64,000 nt of DNA, from assembly GCF_000313135.1 (NCBI RefSeq), contig NW_004457442.1:1933859-1997858 (forward strand), in the 5' to 3' direction. This document shows, piece after piece, positions 45,607-57,958 of the stretch. The notes below the pieces were generated by a model, which was given only the letters and a program-made list of their open reading frames with translations, was not told where the DNA came from and ran no database searches. Both the position numbers and the translations under genes were made by a program. The DNA comes from Acanthamoeba castellanii str. Neff. Its lineage: Eukaryota > Discosea > Longamoebia > Acanthamoebidae. Each line of letters starts with the position of its first letter. Within the stretch, counting starts at the first letter, position 1.

Positions 45607-47882
45607 TCACCAGCTAAAGCTGTAGTCGATCGTCAGCGTGTCGGTCACGCCTTGCTTCCGCCGGTTGCGCGCCCGCTCGTTGACCACTTGGCCGCGCTTG
45701 GGCTGGCAGTACAAGTCCTCGCGCAAGCGGTTTCTCTTGGTCTGCCTTCGGTATCTGTTCCCCGTCACCCGATCGTCAGTTCTCTCAACTCGTTCGCCCA
45801 GTGGGGGAGGGGCTGAGCGCGCGTTAGGCCTCTGGACGGTACCGTTTGGTTTGCGCCTTGTGGCCCTTGAAAGTGGCCGTGTTGACCTTGCACGGGCACA
45901 ACTGGCCGCGCCACCTGGGGTCCGGGCTTGCACCGCTGGGCTCGAACAGCCGGCTCGCCTCTCGCACCTGCGGGTGGGTCTTCAAGCGCCCACACAAGGC
46001 ATGTCAGGCCCCCGATCCAGACGGGCAGATCATGATGGGAGTGGGGCGCGCACCTTGAGCATGGGCCAGAAGCGCGAGCCGAAGTAGCGCTGCAGAAAGC
46101 CCACGACGTGAGGCCACCGCCACCCGCGGAGCTGGGCCATGTGGACCGGACGCTCGGAGAACGGGCCAATACGCTCGATGGCAAAGTAGTAGGAGGCACT
46201 CCACGAGTGCGTCTTAAAGGCGATGTGGGTCTCGAGGGTGCGCGCCACGGGCGCCCCCGTAGACGCCAGCGACCCGCAGCCCGACGCGCGCAGCTTTTGT
46301 CGGTGGAAGTGGTCCTCGCACCCACTCTCGTCACGCTTGGCCTTGCGGGACGTGGCGGTGGAGGCGCCGGCGGCGTCCAGACAGTCCGCCAGTTGCGCGG
46401 CGAGCCTGCGGAAGGCCGCCCGCTCGCGCTTTTCACTCGACCTCCGTTGGCGCTCGCGCACCCGCTTGCCCGCCCTCGCACGTGATTTGCTCATGCAGAG
46501 CGCCAGCAGGCGCCGCCGGTCGTCCATCGTCATGACGCCGCTGTCGAGCGAATGCTCAGAGCTCTCCTCTTCTTCTCCGGCATCACCGCTGGCAGAGATG
46601 GAAGCCAGCACGCTGAGGAGTGTGGCCGCGTTCACTCGCACGTCCGACGACGCTGCGGAGGAAGGGGAGTTAGGTGAGTCCGTGTGTGTGAAAGGGCAAT
46701 TGTGGGGTGTTGGCCAGTACTGGTGTCGGGGTCGTTGAGCAGGGTAAGCTCGACAAGGGTGCGCTTGTGCGGCCCCACGAGCTTGCACACGAGCCCGTCC
46801 TGCGGCAAACGGCTCACCAGGAACGTCCACACCCGCAGCGCTTCGGCCAACTCACTCGACTCGATATCGGGCCTCCTGCTTCGCTCCCACCTTTGATCGC
46901 GCCACGTTCTCCTGTTTCTGCCCTCACGTTCGCTTTCGCTTTCCCCGCCTTCGCTTTCGTTCTCTGTTTCGTTTTCTGATCGTCCCCTTTCCTCCTCAGC
47001 TTCGTCTTCGCTGTCCTCGTCGTCGTCGCTGATGTCGCTTCGGTCGCTCTCCTCCCCCGAGTCGCTGTCGTCGTGGGGACCGTAGCCTGCCCACAGCGCA
47101 TCCACATCGGGCCGACGCTCACAGTCACGCCGCAGGTAGCACTCAGCCAGGAACCGGCACACTTCGCTCGTGACGCGGGCGTCGTCGATGATAAAGCACA
47201 GCACAGCCAGCGCCTTCATCGCCTCCACTCGCAACGCGCTCGTTCTCTTCCTCCATTCCTCGTCGCGCTCGCCCTCCTCGCCCACTTCGTCCTCATCAGA
47301 GTAGTTGGTGTTGTTGACTGTGAGGATGACTCGCATCAGCACCTCGCCGAGCGTGTCTTCATTGTCGCCGCGGCCATCAGAATCGGCGCCGACTCCCCAG
47401 CCCTGGCGTCTTCGCCGCGATCCACGGCCTCCGCGACTTCCCTTGAGCGACGCCGTGCTCTGTGGTGTCCAGCCGGCCGCCGGCTGGGGTGTCGCCAGTG
47501 GAGCAGGCTGGCCGCCGGCGATGAAGCTCTGCGGGAGTCGCTGGCCGCACAGCACCCCGAGCGCCGCCACCAGGCGTATGGCCCTTACCTGCACTTCCCA
47601 CTCGACCGTCTCCCTCCTCCTGTTCTTCTTCCTCATCTTCGCTCGCCGGGTGGTGTTCACTTCCGCTTCGAACGAGCTTCTTCCGCGGCCGCCCACGGAG
47701 CCCTGTGTGGGTGGTGCGCGGTGGTGGAGGATGGTGTGCAGGCGCGCCTTGACCCAGGCCTGGAGCTCCGCCAGCCTATCGACCACCTCTGGGACTGCGA
47801 GTTCGCCGTAGCTTGTGCGCGCCAGCCAAGCGAACCTCTGCCCGTCGGCGAGCAGGGCATCCACCAGGCCGTCCACCGCCAT
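45607..47882 (-). CDS. Interferon-related developmental regulator (IFRD)-like protein
   Basis: The first exon (47882 to about 46738) encodes an alpha-helical repeat-like region (VDGLVDALLADGQRFAWL, RTSALRVEAMKALAVLCFII, SELAEALRVWTFLVSRL) with long acidic inserts. Later exons give DVRVNAATLLSVLASI, AFRRLAAQLADCLDAAG and LRGWRWPHVVGFLQRYFGSR. The C-terminus is basic (NRLREDLYCQPKRGQVVNER). Helical repeats followed by a short hydrophobic stretch and a basic Tyr-containing tail are the layout of IFRD1/2 proteins, which bind inactive ribosomes or act as co-regulators. The match is by pattern only and the acidic inserts are unusual, so treat the name as provisional. Confidence 0.55.
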
Positions 47883-48527
47883 CTTAACAACACCACCGAC
47901 AAGTGAAGGAAAATCAGCACTTTACCAGAGCTCGAGGAAGAAGAAGAAGCGGTGGTGCACCTTTTGGCGTCGTGGGTCGGTCTGGGCGAAGAATGCGTTC
48001 CATGTGGTTTCCACTGGACCAAAAGAGGGCCACTCGACCCGGTCGCCCTTCACTCGGACCCAGTACTCGCCAGGCCCCCGACAGTCGTCAACGAGGACGT
48101 CGACAGAGCGCCAGTGACGGCTGTCCTTCGGCCTCTTCTGTGCGTCACCTCCGGTGTGCTTGCGCCTGCTCTGCGCAGGAGGCCCGCCATTGTGTTTGCC
48201 CTGTCGCACCCCCTGCATCCCCCCTTGCCAAGTTGTTGTTGAGGCTGTGAGGGTGCAGAAGAAGCGTGAGAATGAAGTTAATCGGGACGTGGCCCAAGCG
48301 TCAAAGAGTTCAGCGAACCAGAAGAGGGAGTGTTTGTGGAACGTTTGCCGCAGCCAATGGCGCATTTCAAAAAAAGGAAGATTGGAAGGAAAGCTGTCGT
48401 GTGGACCAAAACCCCCCAACCACCTCTTGGTTGGCGGCTCTGGCCTTGAACAAAGGGGATGTACAGCACAAAAACAACAGCGGGGGATGAAGATGGACCA
48501 AAAAGGCGGGGTGGGTGAGGCTGGAGC
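47883..48527. other. Intergenic region with an unassigned minus-strand open frame
   Basis: A 165-codon minus-strand frame (47922-48419) contains sequence such as YWVRVKGDRVEWPSF and looks weakly protein-like. It cannot be joined in phase to the IFRD-like start at 47882 by any GT-AG pair I could find. It may be a small gene or an untranslated 5' region. Confidence 0.25.
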
Positions 48528-51500
48528 TCACCGACGGTGGTCGCCAAACAGGATGGCGGGGATGTTTTGCTGTTCGTAGCGCAGAGACTGCCCATACGAC
48601 TCCGTCCTGGAGGACTGTGTTGATTTGTGCTGCAGAGTGAGACACAGCGTGGCGATGATGGGGAGGGGGTGGAGGCGTCGAGGTTGTACGTTGTTGAAGA
48701 CCAGGATGTGGACCTCGCCCTTGATGTCAACGTTGGTTTTGCCGCCGTGAAGCAGGATCTCCAGCAGAGTCTCCAGTGCGCTGCCGAAGCTGCCAATCTG
48801 CGCTGTGAGAGGGGCCGACGCCTGAACGAGACACCCGCGCGCGAGTCAATGACCATCGATCCCAGCCCAGGGACAATGGGGCAAGGCCGCGGCGTACCAC
48901 AGCGTGACGGCCGGGCAGGTAGATCACCTTGTCGATGGCGGTCAAGTTCAGGGCCATTTTGCCGATCGCAGTGTTGCGGCCCGACAAGTAAACCGTGAAG
49001 TTCATGAAGTCCAGGGCAATGTCTGGCCAACGCAGGTGGACGAGATGAGCATCCAGCCATTCGGGCCTGCCTCGATAATGGGGAAAGAGGGGAAGATGCG
49101 TACAGGCATCATAAGGGTTGTAGGCGAAGAAAACGACGTCGAGAGTCTGGGCGAACAGCGACACACCCAGGATATGCGCCTTCTGGATGAGAGGAGACGC
49201 ATTGCCCGGGATTTCTGTGCGCGGTGGCGTGTGGATATTTTTGCGTTGGGGTGAGGCATGAGAAGCCGCTCACTATTTGCGGCGAATGCCAGTCCGTACC
49301 TGTGCTGATGTTGAGGGCGCCCAGGGCGTAGGCGAGCACCGGTATGTCGGTCACGCCGTCCGTGAGAGTGACGGTGGAGTTGGCCCCTGCGAAGCATGAT
49401 GAGATGCAGAAGAGCAGTGGACGACGGGTGGTCTAACATCTGTCCCACCATCCATCACGAGGCGAGCGGGTCGTGTCTTACCCGAGATGAATCCAGAGAT
49501 GAACTCAATGGCCAGGGCGGAGCCAGGTCCTTTCGGGCGGGTGTACAGACCCTCTCCGCTGAGGGTTGTTGTGCCGAGGCCCAGATTGAACTTCGCCACT
49601 TCAGCCTCGGCAATCACCACGTTTTTCTGGTTTCGAGAACACGTGGGTGATGTTTTTGGGTTAGGGTACCTGCGGCGTACGAGTGCAGTGTCGCGTGAGG
49701 AGGAATGGCAAGGTGCGCCTACGTATCGCATCTTCATAAACAAGTTGCCGGCATTCATGGCAACGTTGGGTAGTGGGTTCTGAACGGTGATGTTGAACCC
49801 GATAGTCAAGCCCTTGGGGCTGCCTGATAGCAGGGCCACTGTGTTGATCGTGATCGAGTCCTTGAACTGGTTCGCGCCTGAGCGTGGACTCTTGTGCGTG
49901 AGGTTGCAACCGCAAGCTGACAGAGCACGGAAGAGGGTCATCGGAGTGGGTGGTGTGGTGTACCCTTGAGTTCGATAGCGTCTTGGATGGGTACGCCCTT
50001 GATGTTGAGGTCGCCTATACTGGTGGACACCACCGACGCTAGCAGCCTGGCCCGCAGTGTCAGGTCGGTTCGGTTGTTGATCAACAGCTCGTGAGCAAAC
50101 CTGGCCGCGGTAGAAGAACAATGAATGAATGACTGAATGAACGAAGGTTCACTATCGGGGACGGGAAGGCTGTACAGAGAAAAGCACGTGGCATTCATCA
50201 CCCTGAGAGGCGCCAGGGTCAGCACAATCGTCAAGTTGCCCGACTGATCTTCAATCGGCTGCGAGCCGGCATAGAGGAGGTAAGAATTGGGGGGGGGTTG
50301 CCAATGACCCGGGTTCACACGAATGTGGAAAGGGAAGTCCACGTACAGTCATGGGCACAGTCAAGCCTCCTATCAGTGCACCACCGTGCAGCACTTCGGC
50401 GTACAGCGACATCTCTTTGATCTGCACAAGTGGAAGGGTGATAGATAAGAAACGCCTCCGTGTGTGCCGTCGGGTTCGCGAGAGTGATTCGTACATCTTG
50501 TCGTACTCCAAAAGGCGAGTTGAAGCCAGCGGTCATCGAAATATTGACGGTGGTGGCGTTGATGTTGGGCGAGAAGTTGACCGCCAGTTGCTGAATGACC
50601 ACGCTTGAAATCAACTGCTCTCGCCCACACCCGGTTCACGCAATGTGGTGAGTGATGACAGACCACCAGCGGCTCTCTATACCCCTCGTACCGCGGAGCT
50701 GTTCGCTATGCCAGGCAGGTCTGTAGACAGGACCATGCCCGTGGCCGCCTTCTGGAGCCAACCGATGGAACTGTGGACGTAGTTTTAAGTAATGAGCACA
50801 GCCAGAGACTCGAAAAGTGCGCCATGTCGAATCAGCGGAGAACCGCACCTGTTGCCGGCATCCAATCCCCTCACGACCACTGACGAGGCCTCACCCGTGA
50901 GGTAGTTGGACAGGAACTCGCTCGTCACGCCCAAGTCTAGGAAGCAGCGCGGGCATGAGCACAACACGTGCACGACGACTTGCCCCCCCCAAGACAGTTC
51001 TACCTTTTTCGGCAGGCTTGACTAGGCCAGTATAACGGTAGCGGTTGAGACCCGGGTTGAGCTGCACGCCAGTAGCATTGAGATAGCCCAGATAGGTGTC
51101 CCGATAGAACCTGGAGGGGCGATTGCATCAGCAGGCTCTACGGGGAAGGTCAGGAATTCCGGACAAGTGCGACGTACATGCCAAAGTTGATGGCGGGCAG
51201 ATAGAATGAAGCGAAGGAAGGGTTGGTCAGGGTAAAGTTGATGGCCAGCTCCATGCCGCCATTGGGCGAGTCCCGAGGCACGTCGAAGCTGAGCACAGTT
51301 ACGTTGGGCAGGTTGTCCAATCCTTATCAAGCCAGAGGGAAATAAGTGAGCGTGTGAGGCGTATAGAAGCAGGGAGTGTCTGTGCGATATACCGGGCAAT
51401 ACTACGCTGTTATTGACCGGAACGCTGGATGCCTCGAGCTTGCAGACCACCGTCCTCACAGTCACGTCGCTCGTACCCACAAGCTTCAGGTTGACTGTAC

Positions 51501-53796
51501 GGTAACGTCCTGGGGGTGAGCAGCGAGCAATGATCTTGGAGGGTCACGGAAGCAGGAGGGAGGCAGTACTCTGGGGCCTCTGAATGAACGCCACCACAAA
51601 CTCGATGAAGTTGGCGGTGATCTGGTCTCCCTCGATCTGCAGGTACTGATGGTCGATAGTGATGTTAACTATGGCCCCATGTTGCCCCGTCGGGACGATA
51701 GCCTGGTCCGTTTGGATGTGCCCGATGACCAGCTCTCTGTCCTTCGCTTCTCGCAGATGAGTAGAGAGCAGGGCAGCGCCGCTGGGTCCGGCGTCGTCAT
51801 CTTCCACCACGTAAATGAGGTCGACACCGAGCGCGACCTTTTCCACTTCGAGCAGGCTCCGGTTGCCCAGCAGGGGATCGATAACGATCGACACGTTGGC
51901 TGATAGCAGCGCGCTTGTGCTGTTGACCGGCACCAGCTGCATCGACGTGAAGTTGGCCTCCAGTATGAGGCCGGAATGCATCCCTGCAAGCCGGGGTGCG
52001 TAAGCACGAGCATGCATGGCAGAGCAGCAGCAGCAGCGGCAGCAGCAGAGTCAAGACAGTGCAAAACCTTCAAGAACCGTTTCCAGTGTGAAGTTCGCGA
52101 GAGTTGGTCGGTACAGCGGGATGTCAGTAACATTTGCTTTGGCTGTAAGCAGGTGAACAGAAACGAATCACTGTTAGTTAGAACAAGGCTCGCCAGCCAA
52201 AACGAGTGATGCGGGTAAAGTTACCAGCGACGGCGGTCACGTTGCAGGGAAGACCCCTAAGGTAGTTTCCGATCACTTCCTCAAAGAGAGAGATGTTCTG
52301 TGGCAAGACGGTGCCCTCCATCATAAGGTAGTTGGCGCCGACTGCGGTGACAGAATTGCCTGGTTAGTCTAAGGCCTACCAGCCACCAGCACAGGCAGGC
52401 GCACCATCCATGTTCACCCGCTCCGTGGTATGGGCCATGGCAATGCGAGACCCCTTGTACATGATGTCCATGTGCAACTGCCAAGAGAAAAGTCAATCAA
52501 CAGCGAGTGCCATAGTAAAAGTGCTACGCATGTGTGGGTACCAAGCCGATGGGTACTATGCTGATGACCGAGGGGTTGAAGATGCTCACGTTGAGCCGCG
52601 TGTTGATGTTGGTCTCATTGGACGACGCCAGATCGAACGCTTCGATATTGACGTGCTTGAGTCCGTCAAACGCTTGCAGAGAGGTCCTTCGGTAAGTCAC
52701 GGTGCCCACTTCCAACCAGGAATGGGCGAGGACCTACCTGGGATGGCCACCACCTTGTCGAACTTGATGCTGTATGACAACCCGAGCACTCCGACCACCG
52801 TTGAGCCTGTCTCGGTCCATCAGTAATGGCGCGGGTGAGTGCGTTTTTAGCAAAGAGCCGTGCAGTACCTGAAAGCCGCCACGAGAGGGAATGGGCGTGG
52901 ATCATATCCTGGCCAAACTGATTGAAGGTGCTCATATCCGCGATTTCCATCAACGCGGAGGTCGCAAAGCCCGTGTCGCCGCCAGTGCTCAGCTGCATGC
53001 AGGCCACGCGCGTGAGTAGGTTCATAGTTAGTAAGCTGGATATCCGGGACTACCGGGGCTGTAGTACCGTGATGTCGGGCATCACTGTTCGCCCAAGCAG
53101 CTGTTCGCGGTAGTGGACGGCGAGGGGGAAAGAGCGAATCGTCGCCGGCAACAGAGCGTTGGCTTTGATCTTGCCTGGCAGCGGGGGTAAGGTGAGTAGC
53201 AGTTAGAGAAGAGAAGAGAAGAGAAGAGAGAGAGAGAGAGAGGAAGAGAGAGAGAGAGAGAGAGAAGAGAAGAGAAGAGAAGAGAAGAGAATTAGGTTGG
53301 TGTTGCCTTGATACCTTGGGCGTCGAGGAAGAGGGAAGAGCTGCCGGGCTTTGAGAGCCGGATGAGCTCGAATTCGATGGTGGAGTCGGCCATGAGTGTG
53401 TCGATGACCTTGGGGATGATGAGCGTGAAGGTGAGCACCGCCAGCACGGCGAGAAGCAATAGCACGGAGGCTGCACATAGACCAATGGCCCAGCGTGGCA
53501 CTCGGTGCCCGCAGTGGCGTCGCCTCCACCTGATCGCAACAAACTCGCTGTCAGCGCTACGCTTTGCTTTCAGGCGGTTCTGCGCAGTGGAGCAGGTACC
53601 ATGCTGCGCAGCGATGGTGGCGCTTGTCGCGCAAAGACTGGGAAAAGCTGTCATCGTCACCTTCGTCGTTCTGCACTCGTCCGTTTGGGAGGCTGTGAGA
53701 CATTCCCGAGAGGATACCACTGGTGGCAAAGATGGAGGGCCGTGATATGGAGGCGCACCAGGCTGAGGGCAGATCGGCTGAGCAAAGGTTCGCCAT
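48528..53796 (-). CDS. Large type II membrane protein with repeated DUF3712/LEA-like beta domains
   Basis: A gene of about 20 exons. The start at ATG 53796 gives a cytosolic N-terminus of about 80 residues, then RRRHCGHRVPRWAIGLCAAS and one membrane helix (VLLLLAVLAVLTFTLIIP). The long outer part consists of repeated units with lines such as IDTLMADSTIEFELIRLS, LNVSIFNPSVISIVPIGLL, SALLSANVSIVIDPLLGN, GQHGAIVNITIDHQYLQI, and near the end DIALDFMNFTVYLSGRNTA. Repeated N-S/T-I sequons inside beta strands and the FNQFGQ motif resemble DUF3712 proteins of fungi and amoebae, which are distant LEA-2 relatives. The last exons read VDIKGEVHILVFNN then a short hydrophilic tail ending GDHRR. Function unknown; a surface or lipid-contact role is inferred. 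Confidence 0.75.
53205..53290. repeat. (GAGAA/GA)n purine repeat in an intron
   Basis: A strand-biased purine run of GAGAA and GA units fills an intron of the DUF3712-like gene. On the transcript strand it is a long polypyrimidine (TCTCT) tract. Confidence 0.9.
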
Positions 53797-54241
53797 CTTC
53801 TGTCACGCAGTGCGAAGCGCCCGTTCCCTGTTGAATGCGCGAAGGTGTGCGAATGTGGGACATAGAGATGCAAAAAAAAAACTGTGCAAATTACAAAATA
53901 TGCAAAGATGCAGCCATACCATGTGGATGTGTTGAAGGCAAGGGGGATGAAATAAGTCCCGAGGGGGGGGGCGTGCCAGCCACGAAGGAATTCGGAAAGA
54001 GATAAGGACTCCTCCACTGGCCAGGAACAGGAACACGACAGAGCTGCGGCGTTCGTACCGACAACCACGAGAGTACACCTGGAAAATACCAATTATTCCT
54101 CGAAAAAGAAGAGAAAACTGATTATCTCTTCCACTTACTTCAAAAAAGCCATGGTTTTATGGTTTTTGTTGTTGTTGTTGTTGTTGTTGGCCTAGTACAG
54201 GACGCTGACAACGCGTGACCCCGTGTCTGGGAAGGGAAGAC
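53797..54241. other. Intergenic region with TTG repeat
   Basis: No gene is evident between two minus-strand genes. A TTG trinucleotide repeat (about nine units) lies at 54161-54188, just after the thiolase 3' end. The part near 53800 should be the promoter and 5' UTR of the membrane-protein gene, which may have further upstream non-coding exons. Confidence 0.45.
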
Positions 54242-56103
54242 CTAGTTCTCCCTCTCGTACACAGCGGCGGCACCCATACCCGAACCGATGCACATCGACA
54301 CCACACCGAAGCGGCTGCAGGTTTTTTTAAAAAAAAAGTGTGCAAAGTCAGCATCCCCCAACGACCAACACAGAACTTCAATCACGAAGAAGGGCAGTGT
54401 GCGTACGCGTTGCGGCGCTTGAGCTCGTTGAGGAGGGTGGCAGTCTGCCTGGCGCCGGTGCAGCCGAGGGGGTGGCCGAGGGCAATCGCGCCGCCGTTGG
54501 GGTTGACCTTCTCGACGGGGATACCCAGCTTCTGCACGCAGTAGACGGCCTGCGAGGCGAAGGCCTCGTTGATCTCGTAGACGTCGACGTCCTGGAGCGA
54601 GATGCCGGCCTTCTGGACAGCGGCGGGGATGGCGACGGCGGGACCGATGCCCATCACGGCGGGCTCGACGCCGACGGCGGCGAACGACCTGAACACGCCG
54701 AAGATCGGGAGACCCAGCTTCTGGGCCACGGAGCGCTTGGTGACGATGCACGCGGCGGCGCCGTCGCTCACCTGCGACGAGTTACCAGCGGTGGTGGAAC
54801 CGCCCTCCTTGAACACGGGGCGCAGCTTGCCCAGCTTCTCGGCGGTGGTGTCAGCACGGACGCCCTCATCTGCGAGAACGCCGAAGCGGTGAGCACGAGC
54901 GCACATCAAAGGGGAAGTTGGTCGGGAGGAGAAATAGGGGGGGGGCGAGGTTACCCTGGCTCACGGTGATGGTCTTGCTGTTGCCCTTGTCGTCCTCGAC
55001 GGTGACAGTCACGGGGACGATCTCGTCCCTGAACTTGCCAGCCTTGATGGCTTCGGCGGCCTTCTTGTGCGAAAGAGCGGCGAACTGATCCTGCGTCTCG
55101 CGCGACACGCCATACCGCTCGGCAACGTTCTCGGAGGTCTGATGTACACAAATACGATTTGGAGGTGAGCACCGTGATCGCCTCTGTGGCACTAAGAGAT
55201 GAAGACGGCCGGCCAACGTCGAGGAGTTCATTACCTGACCCATGTTGAGATAGCAGCCCTTGGCCGAGGGGTGCTGGAGAGCTTCCTGGTTGATGCCGCC
55301 GTCCCACCTGTCCATGGAGTTGGAGGACATGGACTCGACGCCACCGGCAATTCCAATATCGTAATAGCCAGCCTCGAAGAGAAGAGACACCTTAGTACAC
55401 AATCACGTTTCGCCCACACCAGGTCTAGAGAGTACCTTGATGGCCGAAGCGACGTTGGCGATGGCCTGGAGGCCAGACGAGCACTGGCGGTTGACGGTGG
55501 TACACGGGACAATGTCGGGCAGACCCGCGAGCAGGGAAGCAACGCGCACTTCAGTGGCACCCTTTATTTTTGGTACAAAAAAAGTCAATGAAAGAAAGCC
55601 AGCGAATGGAGGGGGAGTAAAGCAAGATGTGAATCATCGCCAAAATCAATTGGCCGGCGATCCACAACTCGAGCGATATTGAGGAGTGGTGGCTTACCTG
55701 AGCGCCAGGAGGGAGCACGGTTCCGATGACGACGTCACCGTAGAGCTCGGGCTTGATCTGAGGGGTGGTCTGGACGAGGTGCTTGAGGACGGGAGCGAGC
55801 AGGTTGTCGGGGCCGGTGTTCTTGAACGAACCACGCTTGGCCTTGCCGACGGCAGTGCGCACAGCCCTGGAGATGAGTAATGTAATCGTATATCAGCAAT
55901 CGATTGCATTACCGTGCGCCTACAAGAAATGGAATTGGTGCGCAAGAGGAAGGGCGGCCTTACTTGACGATCACGATGTCATCAGGCGACTTGACGCCAA
56001 CGGCAGAGGTGAAGGCGGCCGAGAGGCCCTCCATCTCGCTGTTTTGCTGGGGCTGGATGTGAGCCTCGAGCACGCTGAGTCTGTGGTTGATGCGGGACTG
56101 CAT
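54242..56103 (-). CDS. ACAA1: Peroxisomal 3-ketoacyl-CoA thiolase with PTS2
   Basis: About seven exons start at ATG 56103. The N-terminus has RLSVLEAHI, a PTS2-type peroxisome import signal (R-L-x5-H-I; the last position is usually Leu or Ala). Catalytic parts are all present: [10 protein letters not shown] (nucleophilic Cys), [15 protein letters not shown] (His/Asn loop region), [17 protein letters not shown] (His) and the C-terminal [13 protein letters not shown] (second Cys). Human ACAA1 aligns by eye throughout ([30 protein letters not shown]). The enzyme performs the last step of peroxisomal fatty-acid beta-oxidation. The last intron holds a T7A9 block shortly upstream of its acceptor. 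Confidence 0.96.
54322..54337. repeat. T7A9 block in last thiolase intron
   Basis: Seven T followed by nine A then GTG. On the transcript strand this reads T9A7 and lies about 10 bases before the intron 3' end, at the place of the polypyrimidine tract. It resembles the T9A9-GTGC block in ARPC2 intron 1. Confidence 0.85.
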
Positions 56104-56477
56104 GATCGTCTTTCTTCTTGTGCGTGGTTGTGTGTGAGGTCGTGAGTGAATGGGGAAAAACAGATGATTCGAACGCCGCGTCTCTTCCCAAACAACCGCG
56201 GCCAAGAGAAAAGCTCCAGGGAAAGGAAGCTTTCCCTTCCCACCGCCGACGAGTCGGACGAAATTCCTCGTGCGCCGGTAATTTTATTTTATCTTATTAT
56301 TTTTTATTTGACACATTGCATCTCGAGATGCAGTTGAGCGAGATTGGACAAGGCCACTTTGCGTCCTGCCCGACGAAGGTGGCGAAAGGGCACTGCTTGC
56401 GAAGGTAGGTTGTGGAATCAACATGTGTTTTACACCGTAGCTGTACAAAATGATATTGGGAGAGGGGGGCAAATATT
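56104..56477. other. Intergenic region, thiolase promoter side
   Basis: About 370 bases between two minus-strand genes. No gene seen. An A/T-rich stretch (TTTTATTTTATCTTATTATTTTTTATTT) lies at about 56281-56308 within an otherwise GC-rich gap. Confidence 0.4.
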
Positions 56478-57958
56478 CTAAGCACAGGTGCCGACGACGG
56501 CGTTGGTGGCGATGGAGCAGCTGGGGCTGGAGCCGCCGCAGTGCCAGTCGTCGGTGCACTCGCCCTCGGCCAGGCACACCTCGGCGGCGACGGTCGTCGA
56601 CCAGAACACGCGCGACTCGCCGTGCGGGCACTCGCACTCGTTGAGCCAGCCGCCGATGAAGCCGTAGTTGCACTGGCACGCCAGCCAGGCGCTCACGGTG
56701 CTGGGCGGCGAGGTGGCGATGCACTGGACGCGGTTCCACGACTGGTCGGTGCAGTGCTGGCGCGCGAGGCACCCGCCGGGCGGCTTGCACGCCGGCGCGG
56801 TGAGGCCCAGGCCGCTGTTGGCCGGCACGTCCCAGGTGAGGACGTAGTCGGTCGGGCAGTGGCACCCGCCGTTGATCGGGTCCCACTCGAAGGTCTGCGG
56901 GCAGCGGCAGTTGCCCGTGGTGTCGCAGAAGCCGTAGGGCGTGCCGCACTGCCAGTCGGCCGTGCAGGTCACCGGCACGCACGACGTGGCGCCGTTGGGG
57001 CCGGTGGCGCCCGGCACGAAGCCGTCGTCGCACAGGCACGTGTACACGGCGGTCTCGGCCGTGGGCGAGGCGTAGTCGGCGTTGCAGTGCGAGTGGAGCG
57101 GGCACTCGTCGCAGGCCGGGCGGCAGGCGTCGACGCACTTGGGGCTATTGATGGCCGTGTGCGAGCAGTGCACGACGGGGTCCACGAGCGCGTTGGTGGC
57201 GTGGAAGTTGCGGCACGTGGTGGTGTTGGAGGCCGTCTTGTAGGGGCACTCGCCCTCGGGGTGGCCGGCGGCGCGGGCGTCGAGCACGTTCATGAACTCG
57301 ATGCAGGCCTCGACCGTGGGGTAGACCTGGAGGTCGCCCTGGCAGGTGGCCATGATCTTCTCGCACAGGCGCGGCACGTCGGGTTCGTTGTTGGCCGCGT
57401 AGATGGGCATGATGGCGAGGTCGTTGATCACGATGTCCGACCTGATGCGGTCGCTGCACTCGGCGAACACGAGGGTCTCGAAGTTGCGCGTGCCGCCCGT
57501 CACGAAGTAGTACTGGCCGGGCACGGGCGAGTCCCAGATGGGACCCAGGCGCACCACGCACGTCTGCCAGAACTGGACCGTGTCGTTGTTGGGGCCGGAC
57601 CACTCGATCGAGGGCTCGTCGAGGGTGAGCTCCAGGCGGCCCTGCCACAGCTCCTGGATGAGCGGGTGCGAAAAGTTGAACAGCACGTAGCCGTACTCCT
57701 TGGCCACCTCGAGCGTGTCGAAGGTGCCGATGCCGCGGATGGTCAAGTGGACGTCGTCGGTGTAGTAGCGGTCGCACACCGCGGCGTAGTTGTCCACCTC
57801 GCCGTTGAGCCGCTCTTGGTAGGCCCGGATGGCCGTCAGCCGCGCGGCCTGCAGCTCGGCGGGGCTCTGCGAGCAGGTCACCGCCTGGGCCGCCGCGACG
57901 AAGGCCAGCACGCCCAGGAGCACCAGCACCAGGAATGGTCGCAGGCCTGATCGGGCCA
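56478..57958 (-). CDS. Secreted Cys-rich protein, intronless, paralogue A
   Basis: A single exon; ATG 57958 gives 493 residues with a clear signal peptide (PFLVLVLLGVLAFVAAAQA). The N-terminal half has the pattern of an NTF2/SnoaL-like alpha+beta domain (AYQERLNGEVDNYAAVCDRYY, GTFDTLEVAKEYGYVLF, TVQFWQTCVVRLGPIWDSPV). The middle has CSHTAINSPKCVDAC. The C-terminal half is Cys-rich with EGF-like loops (CTADWQCGTPYGFCD, CLARQHCTDQSWNRVQC, ECTDDWHCGGSS). It is followed in tandem by a close paralogue at 58555-60036. I cannot name the family. A role in secretion, surface or cyst wall is possible but not shown by the sequence. A longer in-frame start upstream (58148) would remove the signal from the N-terminus and is rejected. 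Confidence 0.88.

Noticed and set aside
47922..48419. 165-codon minus-strand frame upstream of the IFRD-like gene
   Set aside because: It cannot be joined to the IFRD-like start in phase, and it has no recognised domain. Not annotated as a gene.
56541..57950. 469-codon plus-strand open frame
   Set aside because: Antisense shadow of the intronless paralogue A. The matching frame opposite paralogue B (58618-60048) is rejected for the same reason.
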